From Pollutibacter soli (GTDB lineage: Bacteria; Bacteroidota; Bacteroidia; Chitinophagales; Chitinophagaceae): 64,000 nt of DNA. Of this stretch, positions 6,525 to 14,799 are shown in pieces. The position numbers and the translations under genes were made by a program. The stretch spans positions 434,001 to 498,000 of the forward strand of contig JARJHS010000002.1 in the NCBI GenBank assembly GCA_029269725.1. Direction: 5' to 3'. Below the pieces are notes generated by a model. It worked only from the letters and a program-made list of their open reading frames with translations, did no database searches and was not told where the DNA came from. Within the stretch, counting starts at the first letter, position 1. Each line of letters begins with the position of its first letter.

Positions 6525-7919
6525 ATGAAGAAAGTAATAGCACTACAGCTACTTCTGTTTATCTCTTACGGCTTATTTGCCCAAAGCATTACAAAAGGTC
6601 GTTACACAACATCAGCCGGCCTTCTCGGAGCGGCTAACTACGGTAATTTCCGTACTGGTGGAAATAATCCGCAGGATCTGAAATTCAACATGAAATTCGG
6701 ATGGTCAGCTGGCGCATGGGTTAATTTTCCTCTGACCAATTTCGTTTCCCTTGAGCCACAGTTGTTGTATTCTCAATATTCGTACGAGCCTAAACAAAAT
6801 GTAAATCAGAATATGAATGGATACATCGGATACATTTCTGTTCCGTTGTTATTCAAATTACATGTTTCAGAAAAATTTGCTATCACCGTTGGTCCACAGT
6901 TGGATATCAAACAAAATGTGAGTGACAAAAACAATCTTTTATTTGAAGATGATTTTGATGAAACAAGTGTAGCAGCAACAGCCGGTGTGGAATTTAATCC
7001 CCATGGACGCCTTGCCATTTTCGCGCGTTATCTGTATGGATTAAATGATTTCAACAAACCAGAGAATTCAGGTACATCAATTACACTTTACAACCAACAA
7101 ATACAGGCGGGGTTAAAGCTGAAACTTTTTGGTCGATTCATTCCTGCTGATTCTGACGGTGATGGCATTCCTGATCCAAAAGATAAATGTCCGCAACAGG
7201 TCGGTCTTGAAAGGTACCAGGGCTGTCCTATTCCGGACACCGATAATGATGGTGTAAATGATGAGCAGGATAAATGTCCTACAGTGGCTGGTCTTCCAAA
7301 ATATGAAGGTTGCCCTGTTCCGGATACTGATAAAGATGGTGTAAATGATGAGCAGGATAAATGTCCTACGGTGGCTGGTCTTGCTAAATACAACGGCTGT
7401 CCGATTCCGGATACAGATGGTGATGGTATCAATGATGAAGAAGATAAATGTCCGACTCAGGCAGGTGTTGCAAAATATCAGGGTTGCCCTGTGCCCGATA
7501 CAGATGGTGATGGTATCAATGATGATGATGACCGTTGCCCTACTGTAGCAGGTGTTCCTGAAATGAAAGGTTGTCCGAAAATCGCAACCTTCCAGGCACA
7601 TGAAGTGACTTTCGCAACCGGCAAATCTGTACTTACTGCATCAGGGAAAAAAGAATTGGATGTAGTAGTTGATTTCCTGCAGAAAAATGCTGATGTAAAA
7701 ATTAAACTGGAAGGTTATACGGACAATACAGGTACTGATAAAGTAAACAACCCATTGTCGTTAAACCGTGCGGCAGCCGCAGAAAAATACCTGATGAGTA
7801 AAGGCATTGCTGATGACAGGATAATGTCTGAGGGTTTCGGTTCTGCCAACCCGGTAGGTGATAATAAAACTGCGAAAGGCCGCGCGCTCAATCGCAGGGT
7901 TGAAGTAAAAGTTCAGTAA
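6525..7919 (+). CDS. OmpA-family outer-membrane protein with TSP3 repeats
   Basis: 464 residues from ATG at 6525; an upstream in-frame ATG at 6438 would place the signal peptide (MKKVIALQLLLFISYGLFAQ) internally, so it is not used. Residues about 25-205 form a PorT/OmpX-like beta-barrel domain. Five to six thrombospondin type-3 repeats follow (about 205-340), each with a calcium-binding DTDxDGxxDxxDxCP core and a GCP ending. The C-terminal about 120 residues are an OmpA peptidoglycan-binding domain (TFATGKSVLTASGKKELD, GYTDNTG, NRRVEV). It links the outer membrane to peptidoglycan. A strong terminator follows. Confidence 0.92.
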   Translation: MKKVIALQLLLFISYGLFAQSITKGRYTTSAGLLGAANYGNFRTGGNNPQDLKFNMKFGWSAGAWVNFPLTNFVSLEPQLLYSQYSYEPKQNVNQNMNGYIGYISVPLLFKLHVSEKFAITVGPQLDIKQNVSDKNNLLFEDDFDETSVAATAGVEFNPHGRLAIFARYLYGLNDFNKPENSGTSITLYNQQIQAGLKLKLFGRFIPADSDGDGIPDPKDKCPQQVGLERYQGCPIPDTDNDGVNDEQDKCPTVAGLPKYEGCPVPDTDKDGVNDEQDKCPTVAGLAKYNGCPIPDTDGDGINDEEDKCPTQAGVAKYQGCPVPDTDGDGINDDDDRCPTVAGVPEMKGCPKIATFQAHEVTFATGKSVLTASGKKELDVVVDFLQKNADVKIKLEGYTDNTGTDKVNNPLSLNRAAAAEKYLMSKGIADDRIMSEGFGSANPVGDNKTAKGRALNRRVEVKVQ

Positions 7920-7933
7920 TTACCCTATTTCAC

Positions 7934-7970
7934 AAAAAAGTTTCCGCAGCAGGTTTGCGGAAACTTTTTT
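7934..7970 (+). terminator. Bidirectional intrinsic terminator
   Basis: A perfect 15-bp stem (7934-7948 with 7956-7970, core GTTTCCGCA / TGCGGAAAC) with a 7-nt loop. It is flanked by A6 and T6 runs, so it can act on both strands. It lies 15 bp after the OmpA-family stop. Confidence 0.9.
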
Positions 7971-8202
7971 CTTCACACCTATTTCTCCGTACCTTTCTTT
8001 TTCTGACAGAAAGGATTTAATCCAAGACGATTGTTATTTTGCCGACCGGTGTTTTCATCTTCCCCTATACCCCGGTAATTGATACCCTGTAAATTCAGTT
8101 TGTCGTTCAAGGCTCGCAAGAGAACGTTACCAGGAAGCACAGATCCTGGGTAAAACAGGTATTTAGTCAATCAATTTTCCTTGACAATTAAATCCCATTA
8201 TT

Positions 8203-9405
8203 ATGTCATTTAATCTTCTGGATACAGTAAAAGGATTTTTCAACAATGAGATGGTCAGCAAAGCTGCCGGATATCTTGGTGAGTCTGAAGGGACGATAAA
8301 AAAAGGGCTTGATGCAGTTATCCCGGTTTCACTGGCGGGCATTATTCAAAAAGCTGAAGATGGAAATATAGAATCCCTGATCAATATGGGTAAGGAAGCA
8401 CTGGGAAGTGGAATACTTTCAAAGCTGGGAGATACATTCAGTTCCGCGGGAGGTGGTGTACCCGCAATCGGCCCGTCATTAATCACGAGTTTGTTCGGGG
8501 ATAAATTCGGATCAATTGCCAACATGATATCATCATTCACAGGATCAAAAGGTACAACCGCCTCATCACTTTTCGGTTCTGTGGTACCGTTAGCGCTCGC
8601 TGCCCTGGGTAAGCATGCTACCGATACGAATTCTACTCCTGGTGCAATTGGTTCGCTTTTATCAGGAATGAAGAACTCTGTGTTGTCGGCAATACCTGCA
8701 GGTCTTAATCTTTCCAATATGCTGGGAGGATCTGCTGTAAGAACAGCTGCTGTTCCGAACAGATCCACGGCAGAACCAGTAAAATCAGGAAACAAATGGC
8801 TGGTTCCTTTGCTACTCGCTCTCGCAGCAATTCTCCTGTTGTGGTGGTTAATGAAAACCTGTAATGCGCCCAAAGAAACGGCTGCGGTGGTTGAAGACAG
8901 CCAGGTCGTTCAACCGGCAACCGAACCTGCGATGACTACTGCACGTGAGTCTGTAAAAGTGGTTTTACCGAATGGTAAAGAAATCGATGCTTACAAAGGT
9001 GGGATAGAAGATCAGCTCGTAACATTTCTCAAGGATCCAGCTGCTGTTCCGGGTAAAGACATCTGGTTTGATTTCAGTGATCTGAATTTTACGTTCGGTA
9101 CTGCTGAAATCGTTCCGGAAAGTCGTGGTGAAATTGTAAACATCGTGGAAATACTAAAAGCATTTCCCAAAGCAAAAATCAAAATAGGGGGATATACCGA
9201 TAAAGTCGGCGATGAGAATAGTAATCTCAAATTATCCGGTGACAGGGCAAAAGCTGTGGAAAACGAACTTAAGACTGCCGGTGTTGGCGGCCAGGTGGAA
9301 GGCTCGGAAGGGTATGGATCACAGTTTGCAAAAGCTGCTGCTGATGCACCTGATGAAGTGCGTGCAAAAGACCGACGTGTGTCCGTAAGCGTTAGAGCAA
9401 AATAG
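8203..9405 (+). CDS. DUF937 and OmpA-domain membrane protein
   Basis: 400 residues. Residues 1-180 match the DUF937 type: MSFNLLDTVKGFFNNEMVSKAAGYLGESEGTIKKG style start, glycine/serine-rich helices. A single transmembrane segment (WLVPLLLALAAILLLWWLM, about 199-217) follows. A linker and an OmpA-like C-terminal domain (about 285-400) come next, with DFSDLNFTFGTAEIVPES, IGGYTDKVGDENSNLKLS and DRRVSVSV. The arrangement suggests a membrane-anchored periplasmic protein contacting peptidoglycan; the DUF937 role is unknown. It is a monocistronic neighbour of the other OmpA-family gene and has its own terminator. Confidence 0.85.
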   Translation: MSFNLLDTVKGFFNNEMVSKAAGYLGESEGTIKKGLDAVIPVSLAGIIQKAEDGNIESLINMGKEALGSGILSKLGDTFSSAGGGVPAIGPSLITSLFGDKFGSIANMISSFTGSKGTTASSLFGSVVPLALAALGKHATDTNSTPGAIGSLLSGMKNSVLSAIPAGLNLSNMLGGSAVRTAAVPNRSTAEPVKSGNKWLVPLLLALAAILLLWWLMKTCNAPKETAAVVEDSQVVQPATEPAMTTARESVKVVLPNGKEIDAYKGGIEDQLVTFLKDPAAVPGKDIWFDFSDLNFTFGTAEIVPESRGEIVNIVEILKAFPKAKIKIGGYTDKVGDENSNLKLSGDRAKAVENELKTAGVGGQVEGSEGYGSQFAKAAADAPDEVRAKDRRVSVSVRAK

Positions 9406-9432
9406 TTTTGGTACAGATTGATAGTTGGTTGT

Positions 9433-9462
9433 GTTGCCTGTGCTGAACAGGCAACTTTTTTT
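9433..9462 (+). terminator. Intrinsic terminator after the DUF937/OmpA gene
   Basis: 9-bp perfect stem GTTGCCTGT / ACAGGCAAC (9433-9441 with 9447-9455), 5-nt loop, followed by seven Ts. Confidence 0.88.
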
Positions 9463-9487
9463 GTTGTAAATTGTAGGGAGGCGGAAA

Positions 9488-9522
9488 GTTGAAGGTTGTA
9501 TGTGATAGGTTGTAAGTTAGCT
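9488..9522. repeat. Heptamer-period tract B
   Basis: Five in-phase 7-nt units, for example GTTGAAG and GTTGTAT. Same style as the other tracts but purine-rich on this strand. Confidence 0.55.
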
Positions 9523-9759
9523 TTTGCAAGTGCCAATGCATCTAAGATTGCGATCAGATGTAACGACCATGTTCCCGTAAAAACATGTTGATTAAAGCCC
9601 GCCCGAAGGGTGGCATCAGGTAAAAGGTAGTTTACAGATGGTGGTGGAAAGTGGGTAGAGACAATGCATGGGTCGTCTCAATGAGCAAAAAGGGATTATG
9701 AAAAAGGAGAAACTTTGAGGTTCAGAACAATTTAAAAAATGACCAAGCTTTATTGAACT

Positions 9760-10809
9760 ATGGAATACAGATTTCTTGGCCGCTCAGGTTTGAAAGTCCC
9801 CTTGCTAAGTTTTGGCACGGCCACATTTGGCGGAGGAAATTCATTTTTTAAAGCCTGGGGCAACACACAGGCAGAAGGTGCATCCAGGCTGATTGATATC
9901 TGTCTTGATTCGGGTGTCAATTTATTTGACACGGCAAATGTGTACAGCGACGGTTTATCAGAAGAAATTCTCGGTAAGGCAATAAAGGGAAAAAGAAACA
10001 GATTGCTGATTTCAACAAAAGCAACATTCACGCTTGGCGACGGGCCCAACAACCAGGGATCATCGAGATTTCATCTGGTACGACAAGTGGAAGAAAGCCT
10101 GAAGCGGCTGGGCACGGATTACATCGATATTTATCATATGCATGGTTTTGATGGCAACACGCCTGTTGAAGAAACTTTGCGCGCGCTGGACGATCTTACC
10201 ACGAGCGGAAAAATTCAATACATCGCCGCTTCCAATTTTTCAGGATGGGCGCTGATGAAATCATTGTCTGTTTCAGAAAGATATGGATGGAACAGGTATG
10301 TTGCGCACCAGGTATATTATTCACTGGCGAACAGGGAATACGAATGGGAGCTGATGCCATTGGCAATTGATCAGCATATTGGTGCACTTGTTTGGTCACC
10401 GTTAGCTGCCGGAAGATTGGGAGGCAAATATAGCCGCGCAAATAAGAAACCTGCTGAAGGTCGGGTAGCCCAGGGCGGTAGTCCGGTACCGGATAAAGTG
10501 ATCAATGAAGAAATCTGGTTTAAAATTCTGGATGTGCTTGATGAAATCTCAAAGGAGACAGAAAAAACTGTCGCACAAATTGCAATTAATTGGATCGTTC
10601 AACGACCAACGGTCTCCAGTATAATTATCGGGGCGAGAGACGAGGCACAGCTTAAGGCAAATATTGGCTCTATAGGTTGGCAGTTGAGTGATGAGCACAT
10701 GCAAAGGCTCAATAAGGCAAGTTATAATGATCCGATTTATCCATACTGGCACCAACGACAAAATATAACGCTCAATCCCTTGCCTCCGGGCGTCACTACC
10801 AACAGCTAG
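9760..10809 (+). CDS. Aldo/keto reductase
   Basis: 349 residues, ATG at 9760. The N-terminus MEYRFLGRSGLKVPLLSFGTATFGG and the motifs VNLFDTANVYSDGLSEEILG (catalytic Asp and Tyr), LLISTKAT (Lys), and YIDIYHMHGFDG (His) give the AKR tetrad Asp-Tyr-Lys-His. VSSIIIGARDEAQLKANIG is the usual NADPH-binding C-terminal segment. Family members reduce aldehydes, ketones or sugars in the cytoplasm using NADPH; the substrate cannot be told. It precedes the SDR gene by 70 bp, in the same direction, with a heptamer tract between them. Confidence 0.92.
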   Translation: MEYRFLGRSGLKVPLLSFGTATFGGGNSFFKAWGNTQAEGASRLIDICLDSGVNLFDTANVYSDGLSEEILGKAIKGKRNRLLISTKATFTLGDGPNNQGSSRFHLVRQVEESLKRLGTDYIDIYHMHGFDGNTPVEETLRALDDLTTSGKIQYIAASNFSGWALMKSLSVSERYGWNRYVAHQVYYSLANREYEWELMPLAIDQHIGALVWSPLAAGRLGGKYSRANKKPAEGRVAQGGSPVPDKVINEEIWFKILDVLDEISKETEKTVAQIAINWIVQRPTVSSIIIGARDEAQLKANIGSIGWQLSDEHMQRLNKASYNDPIYPYWHQRQNITLNPLPPGVTTNS

Positions 10810-10813
10810 CTAT

Positions 10814-10862
10814 ACGTTAAACGTTGAACGTAAAACGTACAACGTTCAACCTTTGACCTCAC
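10814..10862. repeat. Heptamer-period tract C with an inverted repeat
   Basis: Seven in-phase 7-nt units beginning ACGTTAA, ACGTTGA. It also contains a 9-bp inverted repeat GTTGAACGT / ACGTTCAAC (10823-10831 with 10842-10850). It fills the gap between the aldo/keto reductase and the SDR. Confidence 0.65.
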
Positions 10863-10879
10863 ATTAAATTTAAGACTAC

Positions 10880-11689
10880 ATGTTACTGAAAGATAAAAAT
10901 GCGGTAATATTCGGTGGCGGCGGATCGCTGGGCGGAGCTATTGCAAAAGCATTCGCAAAACAGGGTGCACGGGTTTTTGTAACGGGGCATCGTGAAGATT
11001 CCATCAAAAAGACTGCTGATGAAATCACTGCTGAAGGTGGCCATGCTTCTTATGCAATCGTAGATGCGTTGGATAAAAACGCTATAGAAGAATGTCTGAA
11101 TAAAGTGGTAGAAACGGCCGGTAGTGTGGACATTACGTTCAATGGTATCGATACGAAAGACGTTCAGAATATTCCACTTGTTGATATGACCTGGGAAGAT
11201 TTCCACCAACCCATCCATATCGGAATGAAAACGGCATTTCTCACTGCTACAGCTGCAGGAAGAGTAATGAAAAAACAAGGTCGTGGTGTTATTCTTTCCA
11301 TCACTGCAACCCCTGCCGTGTTGGCATATCCGCTTGTTGGCGGCTTCGGTCCTGCATGTTGCGCGCTGGAAGGGTTTATGCGTGACCTGGCCACAGAGAT
11401 CGGGCCTTTTGGAGTACGCGTAGTGAACCTTCGATCCGCAGGTTCTCCGGATACAAAACCATTCCAGGAAGCTTTAAAGAGCGACGAAAAAGGAACGGCA
11501 ACTTTTTTGAAGGCACTGGTCCAGGATACTATGCTCAAATCATTACCTATGAAAGATGATATCGCGAATGTAGCTGTATTTGCTGCGTCTGCACTCGCAG
11601 ATAAAATAACAGGCGTAACTCTCGATGTAACCAGCGGAACTACAGCCGGGTTTAATGCAAAAAATATTGTGATTCCTTTTGTGTCCTGA
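10880..11689 (+). CDS. SDR-fold protein lacking the catalytic Tyr and Lys
   Basis: 269 residues. The N-terminal Rossmann motif is FGGGGSLGGAIAKAF (11-25) and the fold continues as in short-chain dehydrogenases (FNGIDTK near the NNAG position; GFGVR-like PFGVRVVNLRSAG). The normal active-site YxxxK is replaced: aligned residues are Phe156 and Cys160 in GGFGPACCALEGF, and the upstream Ser region reads ILSITATPA. It therefore probably binds NAD(P) but may not catalyse the standard oxidoreduction. It sits directly upstream of the GH43 gene (the frames nearly touch), which suggests co-transcription. Function unknown. Confidence 0.82.
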   Translation: MLLKDKNAVIFGGGGSLGGAIAKAFAKQGARVFVTGHREDSIKKTADEITAEGGHASYAIVDALDKNAIEECLNKVVETAGSVDITFNGIDTKDVQNIPLVDMTWEDFHQPIHIGMKTAFLTATAAGRVMKKQGRGVILSITATPAVLAYPLVGGFGPACCALEGFMRDLATEIGPFGVRVVNLRSAGSPDTKPFQEALKSDEKGTATFLKALVQDTMLKSLPMKDDIANVAVFAASALADKITGVTLDVTSGTTAGFNAKNIVIPFVS

Positions 11690-11728
11690 TCTATTTTGAT
11701 GACACCTGCGTATTCAGTTTATTTGCTG

Positions 11729-12796
11729 ATGAGGTTAAACACATTTCCATTGATTTTCCGATTGATCGTGATCACTGTTCTTTTCGGCAGTTCACAACCT
11801 TTATGTGCACAATCGACCTTTACAAATCCATTACTCGAGTCCGGTCCGGATCCCTGGGTCATCCAGCGCAATGGACTGTACTTTTTTACCAGTACAACAG
11901 GCAATAGCATTGTAATCAGGAAAACACATGATATTACCGGCCTGGCATCAGCTGAAAAGAAAGTTGTGTACACGCCACCTCCAACCGGTATGTATTCCAG
12001 GCAACTTTGGGCACCTGAACTGCACCATGTACGCGGCAAATGGTACCTGTATTATGCTGCAGATAACGGAGACAATAAAAATCATCGCATTTATGTACTC
12101 GAAAATGAAGCGCAAAACCCGTTGACGGGAGAGTGGGTTATGAAAGGAAAGCTTGCTGATCCCGGCGATCACTGGGCAATTGACCTTACTGTAATCGAAC
12201 ATAATGAGCGGTTGTATGCCGCGTGGTCCGGGTGGGATGGATATGTCAATGGCATGCAACGGTTATATATAGCCGAACTCAGCGATCCCTGGACTATGAA
12301 AGGAGACCGCGTGGAGATTGCAAAACCTCAGTTTGATTGGGAGTTGCATGGGGATGTTCCTGAAGACTGGCAGAGAAATGGTGAAGTACCAAAAGTGCTG
12401 GTGAATGAAGGTCCTGAGTTCATTGTCCGCAACGGCAAAGTTTTCATAACCTACTCTGCAAACGCCTGCTGGCTTGATTACAGTATGGGTCTGCTTGAAG
12501 CGGATACGGGAAGTAATCTTTTATCGGCAACAAGCTGGAAGAAACATCCTGAACCTGTTTTTGTACAATCACGGGAGAACGCGGTTTTCGCCCCCGGGCA
12601 TAATGGATTTTTTATTTCACCGGATGGGAGACAAGATTGGATCATTTTTCATGCGAATAAAAATGAAAAGGATGGCTGTGGAAATAAAAGAGCTCCTTAT
12701 ATTCAACAGTTCACCTGGACCCAGGATGGAAGACCTGATTTCGGAAAACCTTTACCAAGGACGCCTATGATCAAACCCTCAGGAACACCACACTAA
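11729..12796 (+). CDS. Secreted GH43-family glycoside hydrolase
   Basis: 355 residues from ATG at 11729, chosen because the signal peptide (MRLNTFPLIFRLIVITVLFG ... CAQ) starts there; 11699 is an alternative ATG. The mature enzyme opens FTNPLLESGPDPWVI, in which Asp41 fits the GH43 catalytic base. Further five-bladed-propeller features are RQLWAPELHHVRGKWYLYYAAD, VLVNEGPEFIVRNGKVFITYSA (likely acid Glu) and VFAPGHNGFF. GH43 enzymes hydrolyse arabinan, xylan or related side chains outside the cytoplasm; specificity is not evident. It is not part of either PUL and follows the SDR gene closely. Confidence 0.87.
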   Translation: MRLNTFPLIFRLIVITVLFGSSQPLCAQSTFTNPLLESGPDPWVIQRNGLYFFTSTTGNSIVIRKTHDITGLASAEKKVVYTPPPTGMYSRQLWAPELHHVRGKWYLYYAADNGDNKNHRIYVLENEAQNPLTGEWVMKGKLADPGDHWAIDLTVIEHNERLYAAWSGWDGYVNGMQRLYIAELSDPWTMKGDRVEIAKPQFDWELHGDVPEDWQRNGEVPKVLVNEGPEFIVRNGKVFITYSANACWLDYSMGLLEADTGSNLLSATSWKKHPEPVFVQSRENAVFAPGHNGFFISPDGRQDWIIFHANKNEKDGCGNKRAPYIQQFTWTQDGRPDFGKPLPRTPMIKPSGTPH

Positions 12797-12814
12797 CAGT
12801 GACCACCAGGCGAA
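12796..12814. repeat. Short dispersed repeat, copy 1
   Basis: ACAGTGACCACCAGGCGAA, 18 of 19 bases identical to 36444-36462. It begins on the last base of the GH43 stop codon. Confidence 0.45.
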
Positions 12815-12920
12815 ACCCGGATGTATTCAAAGCCTGATGCATTCATACAGGATCTGGCATCAAAATTCTTTTGAAATTCAATATCCACCGGGATTTGCAC
12901 AACAAACAGCAGGATCTTAT

Positions 12921-12948
12921 TTATCACTTATCACTTTACCACCTGCTA
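12921..12948. repeat. Heptamer-period tract D
   Basis: Four in-phase units starting TTATCAC, TTATCAC, TTTACCA. It ends just before the stop codon of the aldo/keto reductase gene at 12952. Confidence 0.55.
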
Positions 12949-12951
12949 TCT

Positions 12952-13947
12952 TTATTTGACCAGTTCCAGTTTATTCAACCGCTCATTGATCCAGGTGATA
13001 TCATCTGCAGATAGTGTGATATCAGAAGCTTTTGCATTTTGTTCCGCCTGTTGCGCATTCCTTGCGCCTGCAAGTGCGATGGTAATTCCTGGCTGATCAA
13101 GTGTCCATCTCAATGCAAGTTGCCCAAGTGAAACACCCTTCTCATCAGCAAGCGGTTTTATCTGTTCGAGGAAGGCATTTGTCCTTCGGATGTTTTCATC
13201 TTTAAAATAGAAAAGATTTACGCGGTGATCGCCATCGGCAAAATGATGACCCGGTTTTATTTTCCCGGTTAAAAGACCTCGTTCCATAGGACTATATGCG
13301 AGAATTGATACATCGTTTTGAATACAGTAAGGGACGAGTTCATTTTCAATCTCCCTTTTCACCATACTATAGGGCACCTGGTCAGAAACGATGTTTACAT
13401 ATTTCCGTGCTTCGGCTACGAGTGCTGCCGAGTAATTCGATACACCTGCATAACGTATTTTTCCCTGCTCGATTAATTTTGATACAGCTTCCATTGTTTC
13501 CTGCACCGGTGTTGTTGTATCGGGCCAATGTATCTGGTAAAGATCGATATAATCGGTTCCTAATCTTTTCAGACTGTTTTCGCACTCGAGGATAACACTT
13601 TCTTTCCCTGCATAGCGATATACTTCAATCGCTTCGCCTGTATTCATTTTACTATTGAAGGCGAAATCACCTTTTTTCAGATCCCAACGCATTCCGAATT
13701 TCGTCAGCAGGAAAATTTTATCGCGCGGAATTCCCTTTATGGCTTCACCAACGATGATTTCACTATCGCCCTGGCCATATACTGCTGCCGTATCGATATT
13801 ATTTACGCCAAGTTCCCATGCCTTTTTGATGGCTTCAATAGCTTCTGTTTTTTCATTGCCACCCCACATCCAGCCACCGGCAGCCCAGGCACCAAAACTG
13901 ATTTCTGAAAGATGAAGATCGGTTCCTTTGAGGGTTCTGTATTTCAT
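12952..13947 (-). CDS. Aldo/keto reductase
   Basis: 331 residues from ATG at 13947. A longer frame upstream has no family sequence before MKYRTLKGTDLHLSEISFGAWAAGG. AKR tetrad motifs are present: VNNIDTAAVYGQGDSE (Asp, Tyr), IFLLTKFG (Lys), YIDLYQIHWPD (His), and ITIALAGARNAQQAEQNAKA at the NADPH-binding C-terminus. It resembles the general stress/YajO-type branch. It is divergent from the nitroreductase gene, so both may share the heptamer-containing intergenic region. Confidence 0.92.
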   Translation of the reverse strand: MKYRTLKGTDLHLSEISFGAWAAGGWMWGGNEKTEAIEAIKKAWELGVNNIDTAAVYGQGDSEIIVGEAIKGIPRDKIFLLTKFGMRWDLKKGDFAFNSKMNTGEAIEVYRYAGKESVILECENSLKRLGTDYIDLYQIHWPDTTTPVQETMEAVSKLIEQGKIRYAGVSNYSAALVAEARKYVNIVSDQVPYSMVKREIENELVPYCIQNDVSILAYSPMERGLLTGKIKPGHHFADGDHRVNLFYFKDENIRRTNAFLEQIKPLADEKGVSLGQLALRWTLDQPGITIALAGARNAQQAEQNAKASDITLSADDITWINERLNKLELVK

Positions 13948-13957
13948 GGGGCAAATA

Positions 13958-13985
13958 TAGTGAGTAGTGAGTAGTAAGTAGGAAA
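13958..13985. repeat. Heptamer-period tract E
   Basis: Units TAGTGAG, TAGTGAG, TAGTAAG, TAGGAAA in phase. It lies 10 bp upstream of the aldo/keto reductase start and is roughly complementary in style to tract F. Confidence 0.6.
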
Positions 13986-14071
13986 ACAGCCGGCGGTTGA
14001 GTATGGTGAGATGATCCCTGAATAGTATGGGGTATAGCACTGGTGAAAAGCATACGACACCTGCGCCCACT

Positions 14072-14127
14072 TTCAACTTTTAACTTTAAACTCTTACTTA
14101 CTATTCACTACTTACTGCTTACTGTCC
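14072..14127. repeat. Heptamer-period tract F
   Basis: Eight in-phase units, for example TTCAACT, TTTAACT, TTAAACT, later ACTACTT and ACTGCTT. It ends 28 bp before the nitroreductase start. Confidence 0.65.
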
Positions 14128-14155
14128 TAACTTCGCGCCGAATAAAACATCCCTA

Positions 14156-14734
14156 ATGAGTGCAGAATATCTCGCATCCGTGATCAGCAACCGAAGAACA
14201 ATAAAGCCCCAGCAAATGAATGGAAGAAAAATCGATGATGCAGATGTGCAGAAACTGCTTGAGCTCGCCGACTGGGCACCGACCCACGGACATACAGAAC
14301 CCTGGCGTTTTTTTGTTTTTTCCGGCGATGCGGTGAAACAGTTCTGCGCTGATCATGCCAACATGTATCGCATGTTTACTCCGGAAGAAAAATACCTGCT
14401 GGCATCTGAAGAAAAATTATTTCAGCAGGGAGATCTTGCATCGCATATGATTGTTGCTGCAATGAAACGAGGTGCCAATCCAAAAATTCCGGTGCAGGAA
14501 GAAATGGCTTCCGTCGCCGCGTCTGTACAAAACTTTTTACTCGGCGCACAGGCTGCAGGTATCGCCGCCTACTGGGGCAGCGGCGGCATGACCTATCATC
14601 CTGCCATGAAAGAATACCTGCAACTTGGCGAAGACGATCACATCCTTGGCATCATATGTCTCGGCTATTCCGATTTTCAAAAAGCAGGCACGAGGATCGT
14701 TCCCTTATCTGAAAAAGTAAGATGGTATCATTAA
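14156..14734 (+). CDS. Nitroreductase-family protein (YdjA-like)
   Basis: 192 residues, ATG at 14156. Features of the small FMN-dependent nitroreductase type: NRRTIKPQQMNGRKID at the N-terminus (FMN-phosphate-binding Arg), LELADWAPTHGHTEPWRFFVFSG, ASVAASVQNFLLGAQAAGIAAYWGSGGM, and ILGIICLGYSD near the C-terminus. It is a homodimeric cytoplasmic flavoprotein reducing nitro or quinone compounds with NAD(P)H; substrate unknown. Convergent with the caspase-subtilisin gene. Confidence 0.9.
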   Translation: MSAEYLASVISNRRTIKPQQMNGRKIDDADVQKLLELADWAPTHGHTEPWRFFVFSGDAVKQFCADHANMYRMFTPEEKYLLASEEKLFQQGDLASHMIVAAMKRGANPKIPVQEEMASVAASVQNFLLGAQAAGIAAYWGSGGMTYHPAMKEYLQLGEDDHILGIICLGYSDFQKAGTRIVPLSEKVRWYH

Positions 14735-14799
14735 TAAGTTGAAAGTTAAACAGCCACATCACTACTTTTAAATTACCGGTATAAAAATACAAATGCAGG

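Larger units (their letters stand above)
9406..9759. other. Intergenic region, no gene
   Basis: Holds the terminator at 9433-9462 and heptamer tract B. Nothing else is recognisable between 9523 and 9759. Confidence 0.7.

Noticed and set aside
7088-7601. Long minus-strand frames opposite the TSP3 repeats
   Set aside because: They only mirror the repeated calcium-binding DNA of the OmpA gene.
7979-8170. 63-codon minus-strand frame between the two OmpA-family genes
   Set aside because: Overlaps the promoter region of the DUF937 gene, has a basic low-complexity C-terminus, no family features and lies beside a bidirectional terminator.
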